DNA of 64,000 nucleotides from NCBI RefSeq assembly GCF_029531655.1, contig NZ_JANRMI010000004.1, positions 186,001 to 250,000 of the forward strand, in the 5' to 3' direction. This DNA is from Bdellovibrio svalbardensis. Its GTDB lineage: Bacteria; Bdellovibrionota; Bdellovibrionia; Bdellovibrionales; Bdellovibrionaceae. The position numbers and the translations under genes are program-made. Of the stretch, positions 1 through 7,786 are shown in pieces. Each line of letters begins with the position of its first letter. Within the stretch, counting starts at the first letter, position 1. Below the pieces are notes generated by a model, which did not search any database, was not told the origin of the DNA, and was given only the letters and a program-made list of their open reading frames with translations.

Positions 1-1286
1 TTCGTCATCAAAACTTTGACAAGTTGCGGAGCTTTCAAGCCCATTTCCATAGCCAAATCAGTCAACTTCATCGTGTTGTTAACTTTAACAACACGTTTGT
101 GAGCTGCCGCTGTGGTGATTTGCGTTCTCATAGCATCGCGATCAAGTACGCCTTTTTTCTTTTTAGGCTGGAATACCATTTCACGTTTACGGAACTCAAC
201 CGGATTGAAGACTTTGATCTCTTCTTCTTTTTCTTTTTCACGAGCACTTGGACCTGCGCCAAAACCTGCAGCTGGAGCTGCTGGGGCACCGAATCTCTTA
301 CGCTTGTCGAAATCTCTATTTTGGAAATGACCCGCACCTTCAGTTGGAGGCAATTCGGCTGGAGCAGCTTGCGCTACGAAACCAGGGCGAATGTTACGCT
401 GAGGAGCGCCACCTGCTGGACGGTTGAAACCGCCGGCTTGGTAACCACCAGGACGAGGCGTGTAACCGCCACCTGGAGCACCTGGAGGTGGACGTTCACC
501 TTGAGGGCGAGGAACGTAACCACCTTGAGGGCGATCACCTTGCTGGCGCTGTGGGGCTTGCGTTTGAACGCGGGAAAGATCCATACGTCCAATGATATTT
601 CTTTTTACTGTTGTTGCTGGTGTCGAAGAGCTTGCAACTCCACTTGTACCCACCACGACCTCTTTCTTACGAGCTTGAGGAGCCACATGTTGTTCAACAG
701 GGGCTGCTGGTGCAGGGGCCGCTGGAGCTGGTGTTGCTTCTACTTTTTTGACTGGAGCTTCCACTTTCGCTTCAACTACAGGCGCTTCAACTTTAACCGT
801 TGGAGCTTTTTTAACTTCTTCAACTACCGGCGCCGCTACTACTTCCGGTTCCGGAGCAGGAGCTGCAACTTTTTTAGTTACAACACGAGTTGTTTTTGGA
901 GCAGCTGTCTCTTCAACGGCGGCTGGAGCAGGCTCTGCCACTTCTGGCTTGGAGATTACTTTCACTTTCGTTTCGACAGGAGCTGGCTCCTCTTTTTTAC
1001 GACGAATCACAGGGGCTTTCGCCGATGCAGATTCAGCTTCAGGAGCCGCAGCTACTGGAGCGGCTTTCTTTGCTGGAGCTTTTCTAGTCGCCGCTTTTTT
1101 AGGCTTAGCTTCTTCAGAGGATGATCCTCCACCGCTAAGTTTGATTTTAATTTGCTCAAGAACGCTTGGTTCCAACTCCGCCATGTGACTCTTCACAGGC
1201 AAATTCCACTCGCGGATTTTATCCATGAGGGCTAGCGGGGTCATCCCGACTTCTTTTGCAAATTCAAAAACTTTTGGATTACTCAC
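1..1286 (-). CDS. infB: Translation initiation factor IF-2, N-terminal part (runs off the window)
   Basis: IF-2 is the GTPase that brings initiator tRNA to the ribosome. Only the N-terminal ~428 residues are present; the G domain lies outside the window. The start is a GTG at 1286 giving MSNPKVFEFAKEVGMTPLAL, the usual IF-2 N-terminal helical domain (a second such segment, LTDLAMEMGLKAPQLVKVL, sits next to the window edge). Between them is a long low-complexity linker, first Ala/Pro/Lys/Glu-rich and then Gly/Pro/Arg/Gln-rich, typical of IF-2 in this group. It is the third gene of a rimP-nusA-infB operon. The 142-base gap to nusA is filled by four tandem hairpins. An ATG 42 bases further in is an alternative start, but it would cut the N-terminal domain. 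Confidence 0.93.
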   Translation of the reverse strand, partial: MSNPKVFEFAKEVGMTPLALMDKIREWNLPVKSHMAELEPSVLEQIKIKLSGGGSSSEEAKPKKAATRKAPAKKAAPVAAAPEAESASAKAPVIRRKKEEPAPVETKVKVISKPEVAEPAPAAVEETAAPKTTRVVTKKVAAPAPEPEVVAAPVVEEVKKAPTVKVEAPVVEAKVEAPVKKVEATPAPAAPAPAAPVEQHVAPQARKKEVVVGTSGVASSSTPATTVKRNIIGRMDLSRVQTQAPQRQQGDRPQGGYVPRPQGERPPPGAPGGGYTPRPGGYQAGGFNRPAGGAPQRNIRPGFVAQAAPAELPPTEGAGHFQNRDFDKRKRFGAPAAPAAGFGAGPSAREKEKEEEIKVFNPVEFRKREMVFQPKKKKGVLDRDAMRTQITTAAAHKRVVKVNNTMKLTDLAMEMGLKAPQLVKVLMT

Positions 1287-1302
1287 TCAGTCTCCTACTT
1301 AC

Positions 1303-1412
1303 ACTCCGGCTTTTTGCCGGAGTAGCCTCTTAGACTCCGGCTCCCGCCGAAGTAGCTCTTAAACTCTGATATACACCAGAGTAGCCTCTTACACTCCGGC
1401 AAATACCGGAGT
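1303..1412 (-). repeat. Four tandem stem-loops between nusA and infB
   Basis: Four copies of a ~30-base unit, each a small hairpin built on ACTCCGG...CCGGAGT, lie at 1303-1323, 1334-1353, 1363-1382 and 1393-1412. The spacing is 31, 29 and 30 bases, and the linkers resemble AGCCTCTTA. The third copy has a paired change (C-G to T-A in the stem), which keeps the pairing. The second has one mismatch. The array would be transcribed inside the operon mRNA just before the infB start. Confidence 0.85.
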
Positions 1413-1428
1413 AGCAAAAACAAAAATA

Positions 1429-2832
1429 CTATTCTTCTTCAGCTTCTTGAGAGTTTAATTTCTTCAACTCTTGTTTCAAGAGTGCATCTGCTTGTTCTTT
1501 AGCAGAATTACCCGCTGATTGCTTCGTAGATGCTGACGGCACAGATGCCGTTGGCACCGCCACGCCTTCAGATTCATACTTTTTAACCAAAGCTTTCGCT
1601 TCGCTCAAAAGTTTCTCTGCCTTTTCAGGATCATCGTAACCTGGGATTGTCATGATATCCTGGACTGAAGCCGAAGCCACAGACTGGAATGATCCGAAAC
1701 CAGATTGGAAGATGTTTTGCGCCATTGTGTCGCTCATGCCAGGGATCAACATCAAATTGAAGATTGATTCCGCAGTACGAGACGCCGCTGAAGAGTCAGA
1801 AATAATATCCAACTTCCAAGTCGTCAATTTAGCTGCCAAGCGGACGTTTTGACCACGTTTACCGATTGCCAAGCTCAATTGAGAATCTGGAACAACGATT
1901 TCCATTTCACGGTTTCCGTCATCAAGGAATACGCGGGAAATTTCAGCCGGAGCCAAGGCATTACATGCGAAACGAGTGATGTCTTCGTCCCAAGGAACGA
2001 TATCGATCTTCTCGCCGCGAAGTTCCTGTACGATATTTTGTACACGAGAACCTTTCATACCAACGCAGGCACCTACTGGATCTACAGAATTGTCGTTAGA
2101 ACGAACCGCGATTTTAGCGCGTTGTCCTGGTTCACGAGCCGCAGCCATGATCTCAACAACACCGTCGTAAATTTCCGGAACTTCCATTTCGAAAAGTTTC
2201 ATCAAATAACGTTCATCAGCGCGAGACATGATGATTTGAGGTCCACGAGTTGTTTGACGAACTTCAGACAAGTAACCTTGAATGCGATCGCCCGGCTTGT
2301 ATTGCTCACCAGGGATTTGTTCGCGAGGTGGAATGTAAGCTTCCGTGCGACCCAAGTCGACCACGATAGCGCCTTTTTCCACGCGACGAGCAATACCAGA
2401 TGCGATTTCACCTTTACGTTCTTCGAACTCATTGAAGATGATATTGCGTTCAGCATCTCTTACTTTTTGCATGATGATTTGTTTCGCTGTTTGCGCAGCG
2501 ATACGTCCCAAATCTTCAGCAGCCATTTTGATACCGATTGAATCGTCCAATTGAACGTTTGGATCCAATTTAACAGCTTCATCATAAGGAATTTCAACTT
2601 CCTCATCGATGTATTTTTCACGAGGGACTACTTCTTTGAACTCGAAAAGTTCAACTTCGCCAGTGTCGTCATTGTATGCCGCTTCGATTTCACGGTAAGT
2701 ACCGTATTTTTTACGAGCTGCTACAAGCATTCCTTGAGTGATAGCATCGATAACGACTTGTTTGTCGATACCTTTGTCTTTACCAACTTGCTCAATCACT
2801 CTGGAAAGATCTGAAAACATATTTTCAGCCAT
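1429..2832 (-). CDS. nusA: Transcription termination/antitermination factor NusA
   Basis: NusA binds RNA polymerase and nascent RNA and modulates pausing, termination and antitermination. The protein has the N-terminal polymerase-binding domain (FSDLSRVIEQVGKDKGIDKQ), an S1 domain around residues 130-200, and two KH domains (VGACVGMKGSRVQNI and SLAIGKRGQNVRLAAKL). A C-terminal helical segment contains IPGYDD and an acidic tail. I place the start at the ATG at 2832 (MAENMF), which has GAGAGGG upstream; a TTG nine codons earlier lacks a ribosome-binding site. It lies 44 bases after rimP and before infB in the classic operon order. Confidence 0.96.
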   Translation of the reverse strand: MAENMFSDLSRVIEQVGKDKGIDKQVVIDAITQGMLVAARKKYGTYREIEAAYNDDTGEVELFEFKEVVPREKYIDEEVEIPYDEAVKLDPNVQLDDSIGIKMAAEDLGRIAAQTAKQIIMQKVRDAERNIIFNEFEERKGEIASGIARRVEKGAIVVDLGRTEAYIPPREQIPGEQYKPGDRIQGYLSEVRQTTRGPQIIMSRADERYLMKLFEMEVPEIYDGVVEIMAAAREPGQRAKIAVRSNDNSVDPVGACVGMKGSRVQNIVQELRGEKIDIVPWDEDITRFACNALAPAEISRVFLDDGNREMEIVVPDSQLSLAIGKRGQNVRLAAKLTTWKLDIISDSSAASRTAESIFNLMLIPGMSDTMAQNIFQSGFGSFQSVASASVQDIMTIPGYDDPEKAEKLLSEAKALVKKYESEGVAVPTASVPSASTKQSAGNSAKEQADALLKQELKKLNSQEAEEE

Positions 2833-2876
2833 GGTTCCCTCTCTAACGTACTCCGACAATGTCGAAGTGTATTCAG

Positions 2877-3401
2877 TTACTTTTTCTGACCTTTATTAAT
2901 CTCAAACAAAACTTTAGCTTTTTCGATGATCGCGTAAGGAATTTTAAAATTCACATCGCCAATCACGAATTGCACACCTTCGTCGTCCGCCGCTGAAATC
3001 ACGTTTTCAACCGTTTTCGCAGCTTTCAACTTCTTATCCTCCACACCGCAGCTCTCAAGAGCCTTGGAGGTTTTTAGATAAACTTTTTTTCCAACAGCTT
3101 TTTTAAAGTGCCAAGGCTTTACCAAATGGCGCTCAAGACCGGGACTAGAAACTTCCAAAGTGTAAGAGGCTCCAGGAATAAGATCCTCATTGGCATCCAA
3201 GAAAACGTTGAATGCTTTTGCCACATTCGAACAATCTTCAATGCTAATTGCGCCTTCTTCTTCTTTATCGATGAATAAACGAAGTGTTCTACCCTTGCCG
3301 CCACCAATGAATTCGATATCGTATACGAAACAACCCTCTTGAGTTGCTGCTTCATTGGCAAATTGTTCTACTTTTTCCATCCAAGATGGGACTTCTGACA
3401 T
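2877..3401 (-). CDS. rimP: Ribosome maturation factor RimP
   Basis: RimP assists 30S subunit maturation. The ~174-residue protein shows the family features: an N-terminal alpha/beta domain (CFVYDIEFIGGGKGRTLRLF, then ISIEDCSNVAKAFNVFLD) and the conserved YTLEVSSPGLERHLVKPWHF motif, followed by the SH3-like C-terminal domain. The ATG at 3401 is preferred, with AAGGA ten bases upstream; a GTG six codons earlier is possible. It is the first gene of the rimP-nusA-infB operon. No clear promoter is visible in the ~300-base region upstream. Confidence 0.93.
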   Translation of the reverse strand: MSEVPSWMEKVEQFANEAATQEGCFVYDIEFIGGGKGRTLRLFIDKEEEGAISIEDCSNVAKAFNVFLDANEDLIPGASYTLEVSSPGLERHLVKPWHFKKAVGKKVYLKTSKALESCGVEDKKLKAAKTVENVISAADDEGVQFVIGDVNFKIPYAIIEKAKVLFEINKGQKK

Positions 3402-3474
3402 CTTTAAAAAATCCTTCACTTCATTAAGCCAACATTGCCCAAAAACTGCCCCAAAATAGGGCCCCGATTTACGG

Positions 3475-3648
3475 GTGATTCAGCTTGCTAATGAAGTGAC
3501 TCGTGCTGTGATAAAAAACCTTGGAATTGAATCCATGTTTTCTCAGCATTGTGCCGGCTCAAACGCATATCAAAAAGCTCTGATCGCGTATCTGGCTGAC
3601 ACTGCCCGTGTTCAGGAAAAATCCTGTGGCAAAAAAAAATGGGCCTAG
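3475..3648 (+). CDS. Possible small protein of 57 residues
   Basis: This is an open frame in the otherwise empty 3402-3714 interval, running away from rimP. It starts at a GTG (first available start after an in-frame TAG at 3457) and would encode a polar/amphipathic peptide with IQLANEVTRAVIKNLGIE near the start and KSCGKKKWA at the end; it has two Cys. Codon choice resembles the neighbouring genes. Against it: a weak ribosome-binding site (AGG 14 bases upstream) and a stop codon inside the loop of the opposite-strand terminator at 3631-3657. Function unknown. Confidence 0.4.
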   Translation: MIQLANEVTRAVIKNLGIESMFSQHCAGSNAYQKALIAYLADTARVQEKSCGKKKWA

Positions 3649-3657
3649 AGGGCCCAT
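3631..3657 (-). terminator. Intrinsic terminator of the acetyltransferase operon
   Basis: A seven-base-pair stem (ATGGGCC/GGCCCAT, loop 3646-3650) is followed on the minus strand by a run of nine T. It lies 58 bases past the stop of the RimI-like gene. Confidence 0.85.
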
Positions 3658-3714
3658 TCGTTCGATCTCAAACTAGCAAAAAAATCGAGCAAGCGCAAGG
3701 AGTTATCTCAGTTT

Positions 3715-4158
3715 CTAGGGACATGAGTACAGGAGCGCCGTGGCCCCATCTTTATAATACCGCGGACGCCGCCCCGTCATCGTAAACCCGAGTTTTTCAT
3801 AGAGTTTTTGCGCTGAGTGGTTATCCTGGTGCACTTCCAGCCACAACTCGACCCCTTGACCCTTTGCGGCTATTAGATGCTTTATAAGGGCTTCCATCAG
3901 CCCTCGGCGACGAAATTTGGGGTGAGTTGCCACCAGGGAAATCTCCCAAGCACCTGGGACTTCCCGGTAAAGCACAAAGCCGGCAAGCTCCTCCTCGACA
4001 AAGATCCCCACGGCCTCAGCTGTCGCCATCTCAGCCCCCAACAGGTCCATGGGCCAGTAAAATCCTGCATGCAATCCCTGATCGGCGACGATGGCGTCGA
4101 TCAAAGATCGCATTGCGGCCTTATGGGGAGTGTAAAGAGACTCAATCATTAGTTGCAT
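3715..4158 (-). CDS. GNAT-family N-acetyltransferase, RimI-like
   Basis: A 147-residue single-domain GNAT protein of the size of RimI, which acetylates the N-terminal amine of ribosomal protein S18. Seen in sequence: the acetyl-CoA binding motif VATHPKFRRRGLMEALI (R-x-x-G type loop), then LEVHQDNHSAQKLYEKLGF (the RimI-like 'N..A..LYEKLGF' segment) and RRPRYYKDGATALLY at the end, where RimI normally has RxxYY. This supports RimI rather than a generic GNAT, but substrate cannot be read from sequence. It starts at 4158, one base into the stop codon of the upstream chaperone-like gene (TAATG), so the two are co-transcribed. Confidence 0.8.
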   Translation of the reverse strand: MQLMIESLYTPHKAAMRSLIDAIVADQGLHAGFYWPMDLLGAEMATAEAVGIFVEEELAGFVLYREVPGAWEISLVATHPKFRRRGLMEALIKHLIAAKGQGVELWLEVHQDNHSAQKLYEKLGFTMTGRRPRYYKDGATALLYSCP

Positions 4159-4787
4159 TAGGTGCCCTGACGATCCGCCATAAAGTTACGAACCTTATAT
4201 TTACGCTTAATGACTTCAAACCAATTGCGCAGACGCTCTTCAAGTTGCTGTTGGGCTAAGAAGGTTTTGATATTTTCTTTGAACGAGGCAAAGGGCATAT
4301 TGCCAAATTTCAGACGGTTCTTCTCATAATAAGCTTCCGCCTCTTGATCTGTCACAATTCCTGCCATGGAGTTTGTTTTAAACTTCAGAAAATTTTTGGC
4401 AACGAACTTACGGGTCGTAAACTTCTTCAACTCGGCTTCGGAAACCTCCAGCTGATTCCAATAAGCTTTTCCCGCGACGGCTCTTTGGACTTTAGCAATT
4501 CCTGCCTCGATATCCTTTTCGCTCACACTCGCAACACTGAAAGACTCCGCCTCCATCGCGACAACAATTTCCAAAAGAAGAGCGGTTAAAGCATTTCGAA
4601 ATTCGGGTTGCTCTGGAGAAATCTCCAGGGAAGAAATTTTGCCAGGGAAAACCACCCGTTCAATAACGGTGGAGATTTGCAGCTCCCGACTGGTGGCCAC
4701 GTAATCGGCAACTTGCCCCACAGTCTCGGTCACGACCGGGGCTGCCTGAACATGGACTGAAAAAAGAAGAGATAAAAGAAGATGCAT
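4158..4787 (-). CDS. Exported SurA-N-like protein, probable periplasmic chaperone
   Basis: About 209 residues starting at the ATG at 4787, which begins a signal peptide (MHLLLSLLFSVHVQAAP). The longer frame would bury that signal. The mature part is helical: an N-terminal VADYVATSRELQISTVIERV, a middle with repeated charged helices, and VTDQEAEAYYEKNRLKFG followed by a basic C-terminal helix. 'Q-E-a-e-a-Y-Y-e-k-n-r-x-k-F' is typical of the SurA/PpiD N-terminal chaperone domain, but there is no parvulin isomerase domain. It probably handles unfolded outer-membrane proteins in the periplasm; this is inference. The ribosome-binding site is weak. Confidence 0.6.
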   Translation of the reverse strand: MHLLLSLLFSVHVQAAPVVTETVGQVADYVATSRELQISTVIERVVFPGKISSLEISPEQPEFRNALTALLLEIVVAMEAESFSVASVSEKDIEAGIAKVQRAVAGKAYWNQLEVSEAELKKFTTRKFVAKNFLKFKTNSMAGIVTDQEAEAYYEKNRLKFGNMPFASFKENIKTFLAQQQLEERLRNWFEVIKRKYKVRNFMADRQGT

Positions 4788-4854
4788 GAATTGATCTTCA
4801 CCGAAAGAACTGGCGAAGTCCAGCATCACTGGCCTGCGGCTGATTGACAACGCA

Positions 4855-4882
4855 CAATACCCGCTATTTCTAGCGGGTATTG
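4855..4882 (-). terminator. Hairpin after the Gln-rich outer-membrane protein gene
   Basis: A perfect 12-bp stem (CAATACCCGCTA with its complement, 4-base loop) lies 28 bases past the stop at 4910. There is no clear T-run on either side, so it may be a processing/stability hairpin or a weak terminator. Confidence 0.5.
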
Positions 4883-4909
4883 CCTACCACTAAGACTTTA
4901 TGAAACAAA

Positions 4910-6103
4910 TTAGAAGTTAACGCGTCCAACTACAGACATGACGTAGTATTGGAGTTTTTCGATCGGAGTACCGTATGCAGGCGAATTCACCCATGAGTTT
5001 GTGTTCGCATCGATACGGCTGGACATATTCCACATATATCTAAAGTCCAGACCCAAAGAATATTTAGGATTGAACTCAAGATCCACACCTGCCAAGGCAC
5101 CGAAATCAATTGCATGCGATTTCGCTTCAGAGCTGTTGTAAGCTGAATAGTTCGCATTCGTCATTCTGAATGATCTGTATGAGTAAGAAGCCAAAGCTCC
5201 AAGAACCGGTCTGATCACACCAGAGAACAATTGAACTTTACCAGCAAGTTGTCCTGTGTACTGATTCACATCCACATTAAATGGATTGTTTGCAGAGTTC
5301 ACATTCAAACCATAAAGACCACCGCTTTGATCCACAGTGTAGTTTGAATAAATAAACGCGCCTTCAAGAACGAAGTTGTCATATTTATTACCGAACGCCA
5401 CACCCAAAGAGTAGTTCCCTTTAACATTGCGAACATCTGGCAAGTCAGCAATACCGGCCATCGCGGCAACATACTTAGATTCGATCGGAGCCGCGGCCGC
5501 CACTTCTTCGGACTTCATCGCTGAAGCCAACTCTTCGCGAATAATATCGCGCGTGTTTTCTTTAGGCTCTGCAACTTGTTGTACTTGCACTGGAGCTTGT
5601 ACTTGTTGCACCTGCTGAACTTGTTGAACAGGTTGTGCCTGAACTTCTTGTTGTTGATTATTTAAAGCATTAAATTTATCACCAAACAAAACGCTCGCTC
5701 TCTTCTTTTCGTCTTCCATACGAGACTGTTCGAGCTTTTCTACGATTCTTTGTTCAGTTTGAACTTCAGCATCTTGACGAGAACGACGGATTTGTTCCGC
5801 GCGGGACTCTGTCAATGGAGAGGCTTCAATCACAGTAGTAGGTTGTTTTTGAACTTGTGATTGTTGTACTTGCGCTGAAGCACTTGATGGAGCCTGATTT
5901 AGAATATAAATCGGTTGGCTTCCATTAAGATTCAATGGCTGAGCTTGTTGAGCTTGAGCCGGTGCAGTCGCTTGAGCATTGGATGCTTTTTGATTGGCAT
6001 ACAATTGATCAAGTTCAGCATCCACATCGCTTTCGAGGGTTTGAGCTGCAGCCATAACCGGCGCCATGCTCAATACCGCGAGGATATAAAAATACTTTTT
6101 CAT
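4910..6103 (-). CDS. Outer-membrane beta-barrel protein with Gln-rich periplasmic linker
   Basis: 397 residues with a signal peptide (MKKYFYILAVLSMAPVMAAA) and a Gln/Ala-rich first half, including a VQQ repeat tract around residues 150-180 and a charged helix (EQIRRSRQDAEVQTEQRI). A C-terminal ~190-residue domain of alternating aromatic/polar strands ends in ...YVMSVVGRVNF, the terminal Phe expected of an outer-membrane barrel recognised by the Bam machinery. The Shine-Dalgarno sequence is AAGGAG. Expressed as a single gene; a perfect CRP-type palindrome sits 17-32 bases upstream of the ATG and an AATATA (TATATT on the minus strand) at 6160-6165 could be its -10. Specific function unknown. 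Confidence 0.8.
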   Translation of the reverse strand: MKKYFYILAVLSMAPVMAAAQTLESDVDAELDQLYANQKASNAQATAPAQAQQAQPLNLNGSQPIYILNQAPSSASAQVQQSQVQKQPTTVIEASPLTESRAEQIRRSRQDAEVQTEQRIVEKLEQSRMEDEKKRASVLFGDKFNALNNQQQEVQAQPVQQVQQVQQVQAPVQVQQVAEPKENTRDIIREELASAMKSEEVAAAAPIESKYVAAMAGIADLPDVRNVKGNYSLGVAFGNKYDNFVLEGAFIYSNYTVDQSGGLYGLNVNSANNPFNVDVNQYTGQLAGKVQLFSGVIRPVLGALASYSYRSFRMTNANYSAYNSSEAKSHAIDFGALAGVDLEFNPKYSLGLDFRYMWNMSSRIDANTNSWVNSPAYGTPIEKLQYYVMSVVGRVNF

Positions 6104-6119
6104 AAAGTCTCCTTAATTA

Positions 6120-6135
6120 TGTGACTTTCATCACA
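6120..6135. promoter_or_regulatory. CRP-type palindrome upstream of the outer-membrane protein gene
   Basis: TGTGA-CTTTCA-TCACA is an exact match to the CRP half-site pair with six-base spacer. It lies between the putative -10 (6160-6165) and the start codon at 6103, a position better suited to repression or transcript blocking than to activation. Confidence 0.55.
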
Positions 6136-6490
6136 CGCCCACGATCTTCATCGCGAGCAAATATAGTGGTAGTGGTTAACTTAAACCTTTTTTAGTCAGG
6201 ACTCGCTAAAGCAAGGCCGATGCCAACAGGGCCGATTTTCGTCCACAGCGTCTAAGTCGTTGATATCTGACAATTCTAAGCCCACCCCTGAAAGCGCTTC
6301 CTTCGCGTCCCAGCATAAAGAAGTGACAAGCCACGAGACGCTTTCTGAAATTCTTGCAAAGTGGAGTCATTTTGCCCCGGCCCTCGCTGGCCTCTGATAA
6401 AACCTCTGCTTCCAACGTATTGATCCATCCAAAATTCAAGGATGATGACTATATATAGAGTGCCGGAGCGAGTGCTCTACGGGAGAATTA
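6136..6490. other. Intergenic region with divergent promoters
   Basis: 355 bases between divergent genes. The only long frame (6206-6439, minus) has a Cys/Arg-rich composition unlike the neighbours and no ribosome-binding site, so I do not call it. A TATATATA run at 6447-6456 could be the -10 of the protease gene; nothing else is recognised. Confidence 0.5.
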
Positions 6491-7393
6491 ATGAAGGCTT
6501 CTTTAATCGGAATCACTGGCACACTTGCCCTTTCTTTATCCTTTCTAACTGCCTGTAGTGGCGGCGGCTCTTCGAACGCCAATGACAATGTGGAAGCACA
6601 AAACTGCGAAGTTTCGGGTAGCTCCTACGGAATCATTGGCGGGAATACTCTAGCCAGTAACACTCCTCTTTCTGAAAGCACCGTCATGGTTATTCACCTC
6701 AAAGGCGAAGACGCCGCAATCTGCACGGGCACTTTAATTGATGACGATAAAGTTTTAACAGCGGCCCACTGTACCTCCCGGGACTCTTCAGAAAAAACTA
6801 TCATTGCGTTCTCTAATAATGTGACCTGTGTGAGCAGAGCGATAAAAAGAACGGCTCGTCCGGTGATAGCGCAGGAAATCCATCCTTCTTATAGATATGG
6901 CTGGGAAAGACCTGAGAATGCGACAAATGATTTGGCAGTTCTTAAGTTCAGCGGCTCTGTACCTGCTGGCTATAAAGTGCGCCCGCTTCCATCAGCTTCT
7001 TATGACGCCACCAAGGCCACGGAAATTGTCATGAGTGGGTATGGTAGAACAGACGAAGATAATGGAGACTCGACAGGCACATTGCGCTTTACGACAGCTT
7101 CGCCTTCTCGCCTCAAAAAAAGTTTCTATATGAAGTACGTAAAACAGGAGTTCACCGTCGACAAAACAATCGTCGTCGAGCAGCCGTATAATGGGGTATG
7201 CAGCGGTGACTCTGGCGGCCCCCTGTATGCGAAAGACGCAAACGGCCTGACTTTGATTGGCGTGACCTCCATGGTGGCCGACGTCAATTCAGAACGACGT
7301 GCTGATATGCGCGTTTGCCACGGGATTGGTCTGTTCGTGGATGTGAGAGCTCAACTAGATTGGATTGAAAAATCCATGAGAGCGCTTAACTAG
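6491..7393 (+). CDS. Secreted trypsin-like serine protease, lipoprotein
   Basis: 300 residues of the chymotrypsin fold (S1 family). A lipoprotein signal peptide ends in the lipobox LTAC with Cys at about residue 22, followed by a Gly/Ser spacer. The full catalytic triad is visible: His in VLTAAHC, Asp in NDLAVLKF, and Ser in GVCSGDSGGPLY. Mature-like N-terminus IIGGN.. is present, so activation by cleavage is possible. Cys pairs typical of the fold are retained. The ribosome-binding site is GGGAG. Many such proteases are encoded by predatory bacteria for degrading prey proteins; that role is inferred. It is a single gene followed by a tRNA. Confidence 0.9.
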   Translation: MKASLIGITGTLALSLSFLTACSGGGSSNANDNVEAQNCEVSGSSYGIIGGNTLASNTPLSESTVMVIHLKGEDAAICTGTLIDDDKVLTAAHCTSRDSSEKTIIAFSNNVTCVSRAIKRTARPVIAQEIHPSYRYGWERPENATNDLAVLKFSGSVPAGYKVRPLPSASYDATKATEIVMSGYGRTDEDNGDSTGTLRFTTASPSRLKKSFYMKYVKQEFTVDKTIVVEQPYNGVCSGDSGGPLYAKDANGLTLIGVTSMVADVNSERRADMRVCHGIGLFVDVRAQLDWIEKSMRALN

Positions 7394-7476
7394 TAAGCAA
7401 ATTTCAAAAAAATGCGCCGCATTTAAAAAAAGATCTTGAGGTTTGGCCTCAATATCCGTTAAAAAGAACCCTCACT

Positions 7477-7558
7477 GCGGGTGTGGTGAAATGGTAGACA
7501 CAGAAGATTCAAAATCTTCCGCGAAAGCATGGGGGTTCAAGTCCCTCCACCCGCACCA
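7477..7558 (+). tRNA. tRNA-Leu (anticodon CAA)
   Basis: 82 bases including an encoded CCA. The acceptor stem GCGGGTG pairs with CACCCGC, the anticodon stem GAAGA/TCTTC encloses the loop TTCAAAA (anticodon CAA, reads UUG), and a long variable arm makes it class II, as expected for leucine. GGTTCAAGTCC is the T loop region. Confidence 0.95.
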
Positions 7559-7572
7559 AGTTTTTTATTTCA

Positions 7573-7600
7573 AAAGGTCATCTTCGGATGGCCTTTTTTC
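7573..7600 (+). terminator. Terminator after tRNA-Leu
   Basis: A stem AAGGTCATC/GATGGCCTT with a TTCG tetraloop is followed by a T-run, 15 bases past the tRNA. Confidence 0.85.
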
Positions 7601-7786
7601 GTTTCTGGGGTTCATTCTTCATAATTAAGCGAAACTTCATTACTTGCGGCGCCGGTGTCGCATCCCGCTCTATCTGAATGCTGGATAATCACTAATGGCA
7701 CTCTGAAGCTGAAGACTTTGGTCTACTGCCAAGATGCAACTCCCCGTTTCTTTAAAGAGGGCTAATATTCTTAGTAAGAGGTTTTT

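Noticed and set aside
24-1188. Long plus-strand frames opposite infB and a third frame
   Set aside because: They are shadows of the low-complexity IF-2 linker; composition (Trp/Arg/Ser/Thr or Ala/Thr runs) is not protein-like.
1849-2541. 230-codon plus-strand frame opposite nusA
   Set aside because: nusA is certain on the other strand; this frame has no recognisable motif.
6206-6439. 77-codon minus-strand frame in the intergenic region
   Set aside because: No ribosome-binding site, Arg/Cys-rich composition unlike the neighbours, and it overlaps the likely promoter area.
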